From NCBI GenBank assembly GCA_009193035.1, contig SWDT01000257.1, positions 62,001 through 126,000 on the forward strand: 64,000 bases of DNA, in the 5' to 3' direction. The notes beneath the pieces were generated by a model. It was given only the letters and a program-made list of their open reading frames with translations. It made no database searches and was not told the DNA's origin. Positions 45,530 through 57,765 of this stretch are shown one piece after another. The DNA comes from Halicephalobus mephisto. Its lineage: Eukaryota; Nematoda; Chromadorea; Rhabditida; Panagrolaimidae. Both the position numbers and the translations under genes were made by a program. How positions within the stretch are numbered: the stretch's first letter is position 1; every line of letters begins with the position of its first letter.

Positions 45530-45775
45530 TTTCAAACATTTTACACAATTTTTTTTTTAAACATTTTACACAATTTTCTTTTTTTTTTTTAAACATTTTA
45601 CACAATTTTTTTTTAAACATTTTACACAATTTTTTTTTTTTTTTAAACATTTTACACAATTTTCTTTTTTTTTAAACATTTTACACAATTTTTCTTTTTT
45701 TAAACATTTTATACAATTTTCTTTTTTTTAAACATTTTATACAATTTTCTTTTTTTTTAAACATTTTTTTGTTTT
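45530..45775. repeat. Tandem repeat AAACATTTTACACAATTT
   Basis: Nine copies of a 25-30 bp unit with variable T runs. The minus-strand lysine/methionine-rich frame over it is an artefact. The rest of 44882-46491 is spacer with no gene other than the tRNA-like copy. Confidence 0.85.
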
Positions 45776-46491
45776 ATTAAATTTGGCTAAACAATAGATT
45801 TAAAATTTTATTCATGAAAGAAATTCGAATTTTCTGTTTTTAAAAAACGAAATTTCGGAAAATTGAATTCAGAAATTTGAGAAATTTTAGGATCGAAGGA
45901 AAGTTTCAGAAAATTTTTTAAGTTCTTAGAAATTTTTCAAAAATTTAGATTTTGTAGAAATTTTCGAATATTTTTGAATTTAATAGAAATTTGTAGAAAT
46001 TCTGTTTTTGTAAAATTTTTTTGATTTTTGAATTTTTAAAAATTTTTTGTTTTTTTGAATTTTTGTTTTTTTGAATCAAAAAAACAAGGTTTATAACAAT
46101 CAATTTTCGAACATCAACTGTGAACCTGATAATGAGATAACAAGGATTTAATAACCTCAAAAATTTTTCTACCGTAAAATTTAAAATTTAAAAATTGAAA
46201 TTTTCCTCCACCACATTTTGAATTTTTTGAACGGCTGACTTTCACGTTGCCGGAGGGGTTTTTTCAGAGATGAAGGGTCAATGCTTACGAAATAAGGTTA
46301 AATGTCGCACATTGGACCGGATTCCGTGAATGCTTGGATGAATTTCGAAAATGAAGGTGGCGTCGGATGGCTTTCAACAGAAAGCAACGAAAACTTCTTA
46401 ATTATTACGGTATCGAGTCAGAGTTGATGTCGAGATTTGATCCGGATTAACCTTGTCAAAGCCGAATTTAGCTGATGGAGCTACCTGGAAG

Positions 46492-48468
46492 CTACTGTCG
46501 GAAGAGACTTGCGCACAGTTTCCATTTGCAGGGAGTCGGTGTATAATCTGAAAAAATTAATTTAAAAAAACAAAACTTTAAATCTAAAAAATCCAAAAAA
46601 ATTAATTTAAAAAACGAAATTTTAAATTCAAAAAAATTTAAAAAAAATTAATTTAAAAAAACGAAATTTTAAATCTAAAAAAATACAAAAAAATTAATTT
46701 AAAAAACAAAATTTTAAATCCAAAAAAATTTTAAAAAAATTAATTTAAAAAAACAAAACTTTAAATCTAAAAAAATCTGAAAAAATTAATTTAAATAAAC
46801 GAAATTTTAAATCCAAAAAAATTAAAAATAGTTCATTTTCAATTAGGTTTTTTAGTGCTGTAATTTCTTCAATATTTGCCATTTTTTGTTTTCTCAAAAT
46901 TTGGATTTTCGTGTTAAGAAACAATTTTTCTAATTTTAAAACTCTATTCTATCTAAATACAATTGAAACTTAACTAGATTTTTCTAATTCAAACATGACT
47001 TATAAGTTACTTATTAATATGGAAAATCCAATTTTTGGTCTTGAATTTGGACTTTCAACTTTGATAAAACGAAGTACGGTATTATGAAATTCGAAGATTG
47101 GAGTTAAAGGTCGAAATTCGGACTTTTCGCGTTAAGACAGCTTTGTAATTTTTTTATTTCAAAAACTTGTTCTCTGTGTTAAGTAAATTCGTAATTAGAA
47201 CCTGATATCTGGATATTCTGAGTCCAAACACGGTCCTGAAGTCGTGTCTTAGCACGAAAAATCCGAAATTTAACTTCAACCTTTGATCGTCAAATTCGAA
47301 AAAACGGAATTTTCGTAGATAAATATTAATTTTCAAAAATGAATAAGAATCTTTTTTTCCATTTGTCCTGATCCAGAAATTTCCAGATCTATCTGAACAG
47401 AATGGTTTTAAAAACGTCCAAAAATTCTCCTTGAGACAATTTCGTAAAAAAGCTTCTTTAAAATTTTAATAATAAATGATTGATGACGAAATCGCCACGT
47501 GGGTTGGTTTTTAGGAAGTTCCAAAAATCTCCTTCGAGACCATTTCTTAAAAAATTATTTTCATTTTTTAAATATGATCAATTTCGAAATCATTAAATAA
47601 AATAATTTCAAACAAATTTTAAAAATTCATCTCGGAAAAATTTCTTAAAAAATTATTTTCATTTTTAAATATGATCAATTTCGAAATCGTCATTTAAATT
47701 GGTCTTTAAGAAGTTCCAGAAATCTCCTTCGAGACCATTTCTTAAAAAATTATTTTCATTTTTTAAATACAACTGATTTCGAAATCGTTAAATAAAATAA
47801 TTTCAAACGTTTTAAAAATTATTTTATAAAAAAAATCTTTTTTAAATGTTTTTTTAAAGAAGTTTTAAAAAAAATCTTTTTTAATATTTTTAAATTTGTT
47901 GTTTTTTAAAAAGATATTTTAATTTTTTAAAGAAATTTTAAAAAAATCTTATTTAATTTTTTTTAAATTTGTTGTTTTTTAAAAAGATATTTTAATTTTT
48001 TAAAGAAATTTTAAAAAAATCTTATTTAATTTTTTTTAAATATGTTGTTTTTTAAAAAGATATTTTAATTTTTTAAAGAAATTTTAAAAAAAATCATTTT
48101 TAATTTTTTTTAATTTGTTTTTTAAAAAGATATTTTAATTTTTTAAAGAAATTTTAAAAAAATCTTTTTTAATTTTTTTTAAATATGTTGTTTTTTAAAA
48201 AGATATTTAACTAACAGCTGCGTCTGACGGGAGCTTCATCGAAAACTTCACCTTGTCGCGTTACTCGACGGGGTTCGAGATACGGTAATATTCTGCGATT
48301 AAAAGGTCGGTATTCTCTCAAGATAAAGTTGCTCAAAAACTCTTCATCCTGAAATTTAATATTACTGTAAAAAAAGTCTAAAATAATTACCATATGTGGT
48401 CGACCGTAACCAGAGCTGACAAATCCGATCAGGATCAAACTGAACACCACTGCTGATGAGTAATTCAT
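46492..48468 (-). CDS. Putative peptide-hormone precursor with a urotensin-II-like C-K-W-K-L-C ring (3 exons)
   Basis: Exons (minus): 48391-48468, 48216-48348, 46492-46547; 267 nt, 88 residues. Signal peptide about 23 residues (MNYSSAVVFSLILIGFVSSG, then YGR). Exon 2 contains three dibasic RR sites (RPFNRR, LEPRR, APVRR) and ends at a GTTAGT donor in phase 1. The TTTTTTCAG acceptor of exon 3 continues in phase, and the last RR is then followed by SYYTPTPCKWKLCASLFRQ and a stop. A C-terminal disulfide-ring peptide after a dibasic site is a usual hormone layout. The ring shares C-x-W-K-x-C with urotensin II (C-F-W-K-Y-C). If exon 3 is not used, the frame stops one codon after the donor (85 residues unspliced, ending ...RRSC). 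Exon 3 assignment across a 1.67 kb intron is inference. Confidence 0.5.
46555..46830. repeat. ~55 bp A/T repeat
   Basis: Five copies of AAAAATTAATTTAAAAAACG, AAATTTTAAATCTAAAAAAA next to the acceptor of exon 3 of the peptide precursor. Confidence 0.7.
47830..48205. repeat. ~75 bp tandem repeat in the precursor's intron 2
   Basis: Five copies of TTTTTTAAAAAGATATTTTA, ATTTTTTAAAGAAATTTTAA, AAAAATCTTATTTAATTTT. The region 47400-47820 before it carries CTTCGAGACCATTTCTTAAA copies. Confidence 0.8.
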
Positions 48469-51034
48469 TTTTCAAAAAAATTAAATTTTAGGAAAAAAAT
48501 AAAAATAAATTTTCCTAATCGAACTCCGTTTTGAATTGCGCCTCTGGCGAAATTTACCTAAAATAAAAAAATTAATTTTTTAAAGTTTTCTATAAAAATT
48601 AAAAATTCATTTTTCACGTAAAAAAATAAAAAGTAAAATTATAAATTTAAAAAAATAAAATATTTAATTTTAAAAAAATTTAAAACTTTATGTAAAAAAA
48701 TAAAAATTTGTTTTTTATTATTTCTTACGTAAAACAATAAAATATTTAATTTTTCAAAATTTTTTATGTGAAAAAAAAAATAAGTTTTTTAAATTTTTAT
48801 GCAAAAAATAAGTTTTTTTTTAAATTTTATATAAAAAAATAAGTTTTTAAAATTTTTAAATAAAAAAAATAAGTTTTTTTTCAAATTTTTATGCAAAAAA
48901 TAAGTTTTCAAAATTTTTAAATAAAAAAATAAGTTTTTTTTTAAATTTTATGTAAAAAAAATTAGTTTTTGATCTTTAACACGAACGAGATTAAAAAATA
49001 CAATTTAAAAAACTCCAAAGTTCAAAAGTTACTGTAAAACACGAATGAAATCATACACGTATGAATATGCCCTGAGGGGAACTATTTGACATTTTTCAAA
49101 ATCCCACATGTTCGAAAAAATGTTAAAAAGTATATCATATGTCAGAAAGACCACAAGGACTCTCGAAAAGAAAATTATTTAAAATTTAATTTGACGTTGG
49201 ATATTTACAAAGTTCTTCAAAATTTTTAAAATTAAAAATTAAAATTAAAAAATAATTTAATTTAATTTAATTTCTTAGAGTGTTTAAAAAATTCAAAAAT
49301 ATATTTTAAATTTTAAAAAATGAAAGAAATTATTAAATTTAATTAATTTTTTAAAGTATTTAAAAAAGTAATTAAAATTTTAAATATTTGGAAAATTCAA
49401 AAATATATTTTAAATTTTAAAAAATGAAAAAAATTATTTTATTTAATTTAATTTTTCAGGTTATTTAAAAAAGTAATTAAAATTTTAAATATTTAGAGAA
49501 TTTAAAAATATATTTTGAAGTTGAAAAATAAAGGAAATTATTAAATTTAATTTAATGCCTTAGGGTATTTGAAAAAGTCATTAAAATTTTAAATATTTAG
49601 AGAATTCAAAAATACATCATAGGTTGACAAGACTACAAGAGCTCTCGAGTGGAAAATTGTTAAATTAATTTTAACGTTATTAGATATCTATAAAGGTCTT
49701 TAAAATTTCAGACATTAAAAAAGATTACTGTAAGTTAAAAAATAAAAAACTTTAAAATGGAAAATTATTAAATTTTAATTTTATCTTTTTAGATATTTCA
49801 AAAATTTTAAATTTTATATTTTTTTAAAGATTACTGTAATATAAAAATTGACTAAAAGGACTCTCGAATGGAAAATTACTGAAATTTAATTTAAAATCAT
49901 TAAACATCTGTGAAATTTTTTAAAATTTTTTATTTTTTAAAGATTACTGTAAGTTGAAAAATAAAAAACTTTATAATTGAAAATTACTGAATTTTAATTT
50001 TGTCTTTTTAGATATTTCGAAAATTTTAAATTTTATATTTTCTTAAAGATTACTGTAATTTAAAAAATAAAAAACTTTAAAATGGAAAATTACTGAAATT
50101 TTAATTTTGTCTTTTTAGATATTTTTTTAAAGAGTACTGTAATTTAAAAATACATCTAAAGAACTCTTGAATGAAAAATTATCTGAATGTATTTTAGTAT
50201 TTTCAAACATTTAAAAAATTTTAAATTCTTACATCTTTAAAAAACTACTTTAATTTACAAAAAGACCAAAGGAATTCCTGAATGAACAATCATTAGAGTT
50301 TACTTTTATCCTTTCAAGCATCTAGAGAATTTTTAAAATACTATGTCTTTGAAAAAATTACTGTAATTCATAAATTCACTAAAAATATTCTCGAGAACAA
50401 AATTATTAAAATTCAATTTAAGGTCATCAGACAATTTTAGAATTTTTAGTTTTATATTTTAAAAAATTACTGTAATTAAAAAAATAAAAGAATTCTAAAA
50501 TATAAAATTATTTGAGTTCACTTTTATCATTTTAGATGATTTAAAAATTTTTAGTTTTATGTTTAAAAAAAATTAAAAAATTCTAAAATAGGAAATTACT
50601 CGAGTTTAGTTTTATCATTTTAGGTAATTTTAAAATTTTTAGTCTTATATTTAAAAAAATTACTGTAATTAAAAAAAGATAAAAAAAACTAAAATATAAA
50701 ATTATTTGAGTTTAATTTTATCATTTTAGATAATTTAAAAATTTATAGCTTTATATTTAAAAAAAATAAAAGAATTCTAAAATAGAAAATTACTCGAGTT
50801 TAATTTTATCATTTTAGATAATTTTTAAAATTTTTAGTCTTATATTTTTAAAAATTAAAAAACTCTAAAATAGAAAATTACTCGAGTTGAGTTTTATCAT
50901 TCTAGATGATTTTAAAAATTTAAGTTTTATATTTTTAAAAAATTACTGTAATTTACAGAAAGACCAAAAGAACTCTCAAACGGAAAATTACTCGAGTTTA
51001 CTTTTATCTCTTCAGACATCTAGAAAGCCCTTAA
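48469..51034. repeat. Long A/T-rich degenerate array
   Basis: From 49150 to 50970, units of roughly 100-130 bp contain CTCGAATGGAAAATTACT, TTTTATCTTTTTAGATATTT and AAAGATTACTGTAATTTAAA. From 48560 to 49000 it is AAAAATAAGTTTTTTT repeats. No gene seen. Confidence 0.6.
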
Positions 51035-51271
51035 AGAAACCCAAGTACCTTCTCCCACACTCGAGGCGGTTTGGCAATTTTCCCTGGAGTTCGTCTCCAC
51101 CCACCTCGAATAACACATTCAGCGGAGGATCGAGATGTGGTTTCTAAAAATGTAGACATCTTTGGAGACTTTGTCTTTCGGATTAAGGACAAAGATCCGA
51201 TTCAAAAAACCGTTTGGAATTCATTTGAATCCAAACAAAGGAAGGAAGAAAGCCTTCTGGAAGACGATTAA
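51035..51271 (+). other. Exon-like open frame with coding character, unassigned
   Basis: An open frame of 78 codons to a TAA, without an ATG. It includes GVRLHPPRITHSAEDRDVVS, VDIFGDFVFRIKDKDPIQKT and ends ESKQRKEESLLEDD. Codon use looks like the confirmed genes here, and base composition contrasts sharply with the A/T array on both sides. It would fit a terminal exon. A minus-strand frame through the first half (ECVIRGGWRRTPGKIAK) is bounded by plausible splice sites too, so strand is not certain. No upstream partner found; no family recognised. Confidence 0.3.
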
Positions 51272-51299
51272 CGAAGCGAGGGCGAACTCATCTAAATTT

Positions 51300-53250
51300 A
51301 AAAATGACTCGACATGTTTACTCTGACGAAGAATCCAGTCCCTAGTGTTTTAATCAGAAAAAAAAATTTAATAAACAAAACAAAAAATATATTTTTAATG
51401 ATATTTTAGAATTAAATGACTAAATAGTGAAAAATGTAAATTAATCGAATAAAAATTGCGCTTTATAAATCACGAAAGTTGAGCTAACTCATAACTAAGA
51501 TCCGCCTCCTTGAGTAACTTCAAGATTACGGTCGGTTTATAAAAATGGAACAATAAAATAATGTAAAAAATTAATTTTACTGCAAAGTGGTCCCGAAACG
51601 AAAATTTCCAATAAAAACCAAAAATTGCGAAATTTTGTTTTTAAGAAATTATATGACGATATTATGAGAATAATATTATTAGAAAAATTAAAGATTAATT
51701 TTACTGTGAATTAGTCCCGAAACGAAAATGTTAGAATTTTCCAATTAGGACCAAAAATTACGAAATTTAGTTTTTAAGAAATTATATGACGGTATTATGA
51801 AAATGATATTATTAGAAAAATTAAAAATTAATTTTACTGTAAATTGGTCCCGAGACGAAAATTTAACACTTTCCAATTAAGACCAAAAATTACGAAATTT
51901 CATTTTTTGATGATCATACAAAAAAATTATAAAAATGATAATGTTAAAAAAGTGAAAAATTAATTCTGTTACGAAATGGTCCCGAGACGAAATCTTTAGA
52001 ACTTGTCATTTAAAACCGGAAATTGTAACATTTAGGGTTTATTTAATCCTCCGAGAATTCATTCATTGTCACCATATTATAAAAGTGAAGAATGAACATT
52101 TTTACGAAATGGTCCCGAGACGAATTTCCTAGGAATTTTCTAACATGTTTAATTTGAAAATTAATTTTAGATTTTCAATAAGATTTTGCAAAATTTTAAA
52201 AATTTCCAGAAAATTTAAAGAAATTTCAGAAATTATCAAAAAATTCCAGAAATTTCTAGAAAGTCCCACAATCCTCCAAATAATTTTGAAAAAAATTTAG
52301 AATATTTCTAAAATGTCTCAGAATTTTTCAAAAAATTCAGAAAAATTTTGGAAGATCCTAAAAAATTCCAAAATCTTTTAAAAAATATTTTTTTTATTTT
52401 CAGAAATTTTCAAAAACCTCTAAAATGTCTCAGAATTTTTCAGAACATTCAGAAAAATTTTGGAATATCCTAAAAAATTTCAGAATTTTTTAAAAAATAT
52501 TTTTATTTTCAGAAATCTCTAAAATGTCCCGGAATTTTTCAAAAAATTCTAAAATTTAACAAAATTCTAATTTAAAAATATAAAAATTAGATTATTATAA
52601 AAATTAAGGAACGAATTTTGTTGCGAAATTTTCTCACGCCAATCCCTGAAAATTTTTAAAAAGCACAGCAGTCTACAATTTCGATTTTGCGTGGTAATTA
52701 TTTCATAATATTGTTTAATTTTAAAAGTTAAATGTTTTATAAAAATTACATTTTTTCGAAACTAAAAAAATTAAAAATTAAATAAAACTTACAGTAATCT
52801 GAAAATTTCCGTTTTTTTCAGTGGTTATTTCGTAATCATGTGTGACTTTGAAAATTTTTATTTATTAAAAAAGTAAATTTTTATTTATTGAAAAAATAAA
52901 TTTTTATTTATTAAAAAAGTAAATTTTTTTTCGAAATAGTCCCGAGATGAAATTTTTAAACTTTTCCACTTGGGACCCGAAAAGTGCAAAATTTAGTTTT
53001 TCTGTGATTTTGCAAGAAAATAAAAAAGTAAATTATTATAAAAAATTCAAAAACCAAAAGTTTAACAAAATGATCCCGAGAAAAAATTTTCAGTTTTCCA
53101 CTCGGGACCTAAAAAGTAAAAAATAATAATTTTCTTGTCATTTTTTAATTTTTTTTAATTGTAGCCATATTACTGTAAACGTTAAAATATGAATTTTGTT
53201 CTAAAATTCTCTAGATATTGATTTTTAGAAATTACAGTAACCTGAAATTT
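51300..53250. repeat. Spacer with GGTCCCG-family repeats
   Basis: Five units of about 125 bp (51585-52130) contain GTAAATTGGTCCCGAGACGA and CCAATTAAGACCAAAAATTA. Two more are at about 52930-53110. Between them are TTTCAAAAAATTCAGAAAAA stretches. No gene. Confidence 0.7.
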
Positions 53251-53329
53251 CGTGATTTCGAAATTGTTTTTAGAATTAGATTATTTTTAAATTCATCTTG
53301 AAATATTTGGATTAGAGTAGACGAGGTAC

Positions 53330-53680
53330 ATTCTCTTCTGTGGACTCTGAAGGGTTGAAGGTGATACCTCTCTTTAGATCCTGAGGGGTTGAGGATGATA
53401 CTGCTCTTTAGACCCTTAGGGGTTGAAGATGATACTCCTCGTCAGATCTTAAGGAGTTGAAAGTTATACCTCTCTCTAGACCCTTAGGGGTTGGAAATTA
53501 CACCTCTCTTTAGACCCTCAGAAGTTGAAGGTGATACTCCTCTTTAGACCCTCAGGGGTTGAAAATTATACCTCTCTCTAGACCCTCAGGACATGAAGAT
53601 GACACTCCTCTTTAGACCCTCAGGGGTTAGAAATTACACCCCTCTTTAGACCCTCAGGGGTTGAAGGTCATATAGACATT
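53330..53680. repeat. ~45 bp minisatellite with AGACCCTCAGGGGTTGAA
   Basis: About eight copies of CTCCTCTTTAGACCCTCAGG, GGTTGAAGATGATA with point changes. It is one of the few GC-richer arrays in the window. Confidence 0.9.
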
Positions 53681-54174
53681 TATGAGTGGACATTTGGGAA
53701 GTTGAAATTAACACCAAAATAGTTCACCCGAAGTGGGTTGGTTTTGTCACAGACGTAAGAAGTACAACTTTATGTCATTTAAAATTTGCTCATTAAGAAT
53801 GAAATTACTGTGGACGGAAATTTCAATGAAAACCGCCTGGGGGATTCAGTCGGAGAATAAGCCGATCGGCCAGGGTTCAATTAAGTTCCTTTTTAGCTAT
53901 AATTAGAAAACAAGAAAAAATAAATTTAGAAATTCAAAAAATGAAATTTTCGAAAATATTCAAAAATTTTTATTTTTTTAAAAATATTCAAAAATTTTTA
54001 TTTTTAAAGGTATTCGAAAATTTCGATTTTTAATTTTTATAATTTTTATAATGTTTGAAATTTTTAGATTTTTTTTTAAAATAAAATTTTAAATCTTTTT
54101 TAAAAAATTAAATTAAAAAATTATTTTTAAATTCCAAATAATCATTAATTATTTAAATATTTTTGTTTTTGCAG

Positions 54175-54225
54175 AGTTCTGGATGTGTGGAAATGCCAGG
54201 ACCCATGATGGATGGTACTCGATAA
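54175..54225 (+). other. Possible short terminal exon
   Basis: After a GTTTTTGCAG acceptor, 16 codons (SSGCVEMPGPMMDGTR) then TAA. A further short frame, MKLLSPLQEAVFGKLV through DGVD stop (54898-54972), with AATAAA near 55036, is nearby. Neither has a partner exon or family, and they may be chance. Confidence 0.15.
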
Positions 54226-54529
54226 TCCAAGTTTTAAAATTCTGAAAATTAAAAAAATTCAAAAAATTTTTATTTTTAGAAAATTGATAAATTAAAAGTT
54301 TTAAATTTTTTTCAAATTTTTTAAATCTAAATTTAAAATTTCTAAAGCAATTTCATGAGTTCAATTTTTCATTTTTTATAACTTAAAAAAATTTAATTTT
54401 TTATAATTTTTAAAAAATTTATAAATTTCAATTTTTTCGTTTTAAAAATTATAAATTTTATTTTTTTGAAGTTTCGAGAATTTAAATATCTTTGTAGTCA
54501 AATTTTAAAGTTGCACTAAAATTAGAAAA

Positions 54530-54720
54530 ATTTACAAATAATTTTTTCGAATTTTGAATATTTTTAAAAAGTAATTTTTTTGAATTTTGAATATTTTTAA
54601 AAAGTAATTTTTTTGAATTTTGAATATTCTTAAAAAGTAATTTTTTTGAATTTTGAATATTTAAAAAAAGTAATTTTTCGAATTTTGAATATTTAAAAAA
54701 AGTAATTTTTAAAATTGAAA
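54530..54720. repeat. ~38 bp tandem repeat
   Basis: Five copies of GAATTTTGAATATTTTTAAA, AAGTAATTTTTTT. The minus-strand lysine-rich frame 54482-54769 is its translation. Confidence 0.9.
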
Positions 54721-55234
54721 ACTTCCTACAAGTATGACGGCACTTAATTTTTGATGATGTTTTTTTCAAAGAACAACTAGTTAAGGGAGTTAGACGGAAG
54801 TAATTATCCAGTAAACTTTACAATTTTAAAAAGGATTAAGTAGATCCCAAGGAACTTATTCATGGCTTTTTGATGTGGGCGACGAACCGGGTCGTTAATG
54901 AAACTACTTAGTCCACTTCAGGAAGCCGTTTTTGGAAAATTAGTCGATGAAGACCTCGATGGAGTGGATTAAGGATAATTGTGGACGTGTCCCATTCATG
55001 TGAAATCCATTTATTTTAACGTTAACCAAATGTCAAAATAAATTTTTTTAAAATAAAAATTTGCGGAGGAGTACAGAATCCATTGACAACAAAAAAGTGG
55101 TTTTTTTGGACGAAAATCTGTAGACTAATTTCGTTAATTTTTTTAAAAAATACAAATTTGCTGAGAATTTTTATATTTAATCGAAAACAATTAATTTGTA
55201 CTTTTTATTAAATTTGCAATAAATAAAAATACAA

Positions 55235-55285
55235 TTATCTACGTTCGAAGCTGGTGACGCAAGTGGTGATACAGAGTCCCTGAGG
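55235..55285 (-). other. Possible terminal exon of a small cysteine-containing peptide
   Basis: Minus strand: a TTTAG acceptor is followed by PQGLCITTCVTSFERR and a stop. AATAAA lies about 25 bases beyond the stop, which is a good 3'-end arrangement. I found no convincing upstream exon; low complexity and a duplicated segment follow. Confidence 0.2.
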
Positions 55286-55589
55286 CTAAATGCAGAATCG
55301 TGAAGTAATTTTATTTATTTTCAAAAAAAACAATTTATTAAAATAATTTTTTCCAGAAAATCATAAAAATCGTAATAAAACTCAGAAATAGTAAGTATGT
55401 CACATATGACACCATAAAAATTTATTTTTGCTTTATGGTTAAAGATCTTAAAAAATTTTAATATTTACAAATTCAATTTCGTTTAATTTCGGTTTTTATT
55501 TATAAATGACGTTAGGAAAAAACAGAAATATAATAATAGTGTTTATTAGCACAATAAAACTCAGAATCTATTTTTATATATCTCATATA

Positions 55590-55935
55590 TGTCTCACGTA
55601 AGACAACCGAGAATGTCACTTATGGTCTACAGTATTCCAGATTCCCTGATACTCAAGCCATCTCTTCAGGTCCTTTCTTTTCAGTTTACCTTTCTCTCCT
55701 AATAGTGATCTAATCATAGATAAGACTCTATTGATTAAAAAACAGCTGTTAGGGTGGAAAACAAAAGTATAATTATAATATTCACTCGAACAATAAGACT
55801 CAGATATAATTATTATATATATATATATTATAAGACAACCTAGAATGTCACTCATGGCCTACAATATTCCATACTCCCTGATATTCAGACCATCTCTTAA
55901 TATCCTTTCTTTTTAGTGTACTTTTCTCTCTCAAC
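55590..55935. repeat. Direct duplication of ~240 bp
   Basis: CTACAGTATTCCAGATTCCC, TGATACTCAAGCCATCTCTT and AAGACAACCGAGAATGTCAC each occur twice, about 240 bp apart. The minus-strand frame 55616-55855 spans one unit; I do not consider it a gene. Confidence 0.7.
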
Positions 55936-56714
55936 AGATGATGAAGTTTTTTAAAAAAAATAAATGTTCAACTTCATCATGAATTATTTTCAAGTTGACA
56001 TTTAAATCAGTTGTCATCGACTACAACTCGTCATCCAGATTAATGTCATTTGGTTTATCTTCAATGAGTCATCACTCTCATCCTAATATATCCGCTTGAG
56101 TTCTGTATGCGGTTAATTATACAATTAGAAATCAAATCAAACTAATTTCGAACTTTTTGACAACAGTGGACTTCAATTTCGGATGAATTTTTCAAACTAC
56201 AATTTGTGACTAATTTTTTGTTTTTTCTAGAAATTCAAAGAATCAAAGTCCGAAAATTGTAGATTGTTGTCATCTCTAGCGTCATATTCAGACGACAAAT
56301 TTGAATCCAATTTTTAAAAAAACCGTTTTTGGTTTTTCTGTAATCTGTACTTTGGATTATCAAAATTGGAACTCAAACTTCCAGGTCGAAATTTTAATTT
56401 TCCGTGTTAAGACACGATTCATAAGTAATATTGTGATTCAAGAAATCTAATTTTATTAACTTAAATGAAAGAATATTTTACAGTGAGAAAAATTCATAGA
56501 AGTGTCTTAACACGGAAATTAGAATTTTGAGTTCCAACTTTGATAATACGAAACATTGTAGAACATCCTTGATTTTTCCTGGATCTTCATTCGGAGAAGC
56601 TTTTTGATAATAAACCTTCACAGAAATTAATCCATAGAATTTATAATTTAACATTTGATATTAGTATTATGTCTTTACTTAAGAATAAGACAATACAAAA
56701 AATAGGAACAATAT

Positions 56715-56870
56715 TACTAAATATCAGAGCTACACCCGGGGGAGGACCCCCGATACACCGAAGTGTTCCCTTTTGTACTTCTCAGTGGAGAGAAGGGACT
56801 GTTAAGTCTTCGGTGTTCTGGATATCTCCGGTCATGGAGACTATCCGTCCACAACAGTTAGGCTTCAAGA
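56715..56870. other. GC-rich island with strong hairpin potential (candidate structured RNA or exon)
   Basis: About 150 bp in A/T-rich surroundings. CCCGGGGGAGGACCCCCG has a GGGGG/CCCCC pair. CACCGAAGTGTTCCCTT is complementary to AAGGGACTG...CTTCGGTG, enclosing a second short stem (CTTCTC/GAGAAG). Two frames on the plus strand are open through it, so a coding exon is also possible. I do not recognise it as tRNA, spliceosomal, SRP, RNase P or spliced-leader RNA. Confidence 0.35.
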
Positions 56871-57431
56871 AAATTTATTATTTTATATTTCCTAATTGAA
56901 ACTGATCTTTAATCATGGGAGTTTCTTTCGCTTATTTTTCACTGACGTTGTATTTTTTATTTTATAATGATATTTTCAAAAAATCTACTTAGAATTAATT
57001 CAAATAAAGAATTTAATTTAAAATTGAACTGATAACCTTGTTTATTTTTTAAAAACATTTTTTAGTCTTTAATTCTGTTTTCTGAATGTTTTGGAAACAG
57101 AAAAATATTGAATAATATGAAACACAATGAATAAAAAGGAATTTCAATAAAAATAAATCTCAAAAATTCGAAAAAAAAGAAACCAAAAGTTTTTCGATCC
57201 TGATAAGCATCAATTACTAATCGAACTTTGTGTGTCTGGATTTTTACCCACAATCAACCTGTAATCCTGAAACTCTTAATAATGGTGCTCTCAAAGATAC
57301 TCTTTTAAACAAAGTATCATTGAAAATTTGAAAGTTTCATTGTCGGTGAGAAAAGGGTGTGCGAAAACTTAATCGATACTGCGTGTATTTTGATCTTTCT
57401 TCTCCTGCAGCTTCTTCGTTAAGAAACTTCT

Positions 57432-57645
57432 AATGTTGATTCCGACCTCAAATTGTGGCACACTACCGAGTAATGCTATATATCAAAACAGGATAATATT
57501 AACTCTCCGAGGAGATCTGAAATCAAGGTTCAAATCTGCGCTCGAGCATGAAGTAAGAATTTGTAACGCATTAATGACTATGAAATCGATTTTTAAATTT
57601 CCCAAGTACATCGTTTTTCAGATCCAAATAGTAACAATACAATAA
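57432..57645 (+). other. Possible small two-exon transcript
   Basis: From an ATG at 57433, 40 codons (MLIPTSNCGTLPSNAIYQNR, then ILTLRGDLKSRFKSALEHE) reach a GTAAGA donor at 57553. A TTTTTCAG acceptor at about 57621 opens IQIVTIQ and a stop in the same phase. A CCTGCAG acceptor precedes at 57411. No family recognised. Confidence 0.25.
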
Positions 57646-57765
57646 ATTAGATCACTTATTTGAAGCAAAACATCAAAGTAGAAAGTATAATTACGCTGTC
57701 CGTAGTGGAACAGAACAAACATTTACTAGTAGTCGGATATCTCAACGTGGATGCTGATTTTTTCG

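Noticed and set aside
48211..48390. Unspliced 85-residue version of the ring-peptide precursor
   Set aside because: Possible because the 42 bp intron is in frame, but splice sites are good and the spliced form removes a hydrophobic insertion (FFYSNIKF); kept only as an alternative.
53795..53900. Possible tRNA or exon around GGCCAGGGTTCAATTAAG
   Set aside because: The B-box is weak and no cloverleaf or splice-consistent frame could be drawn.
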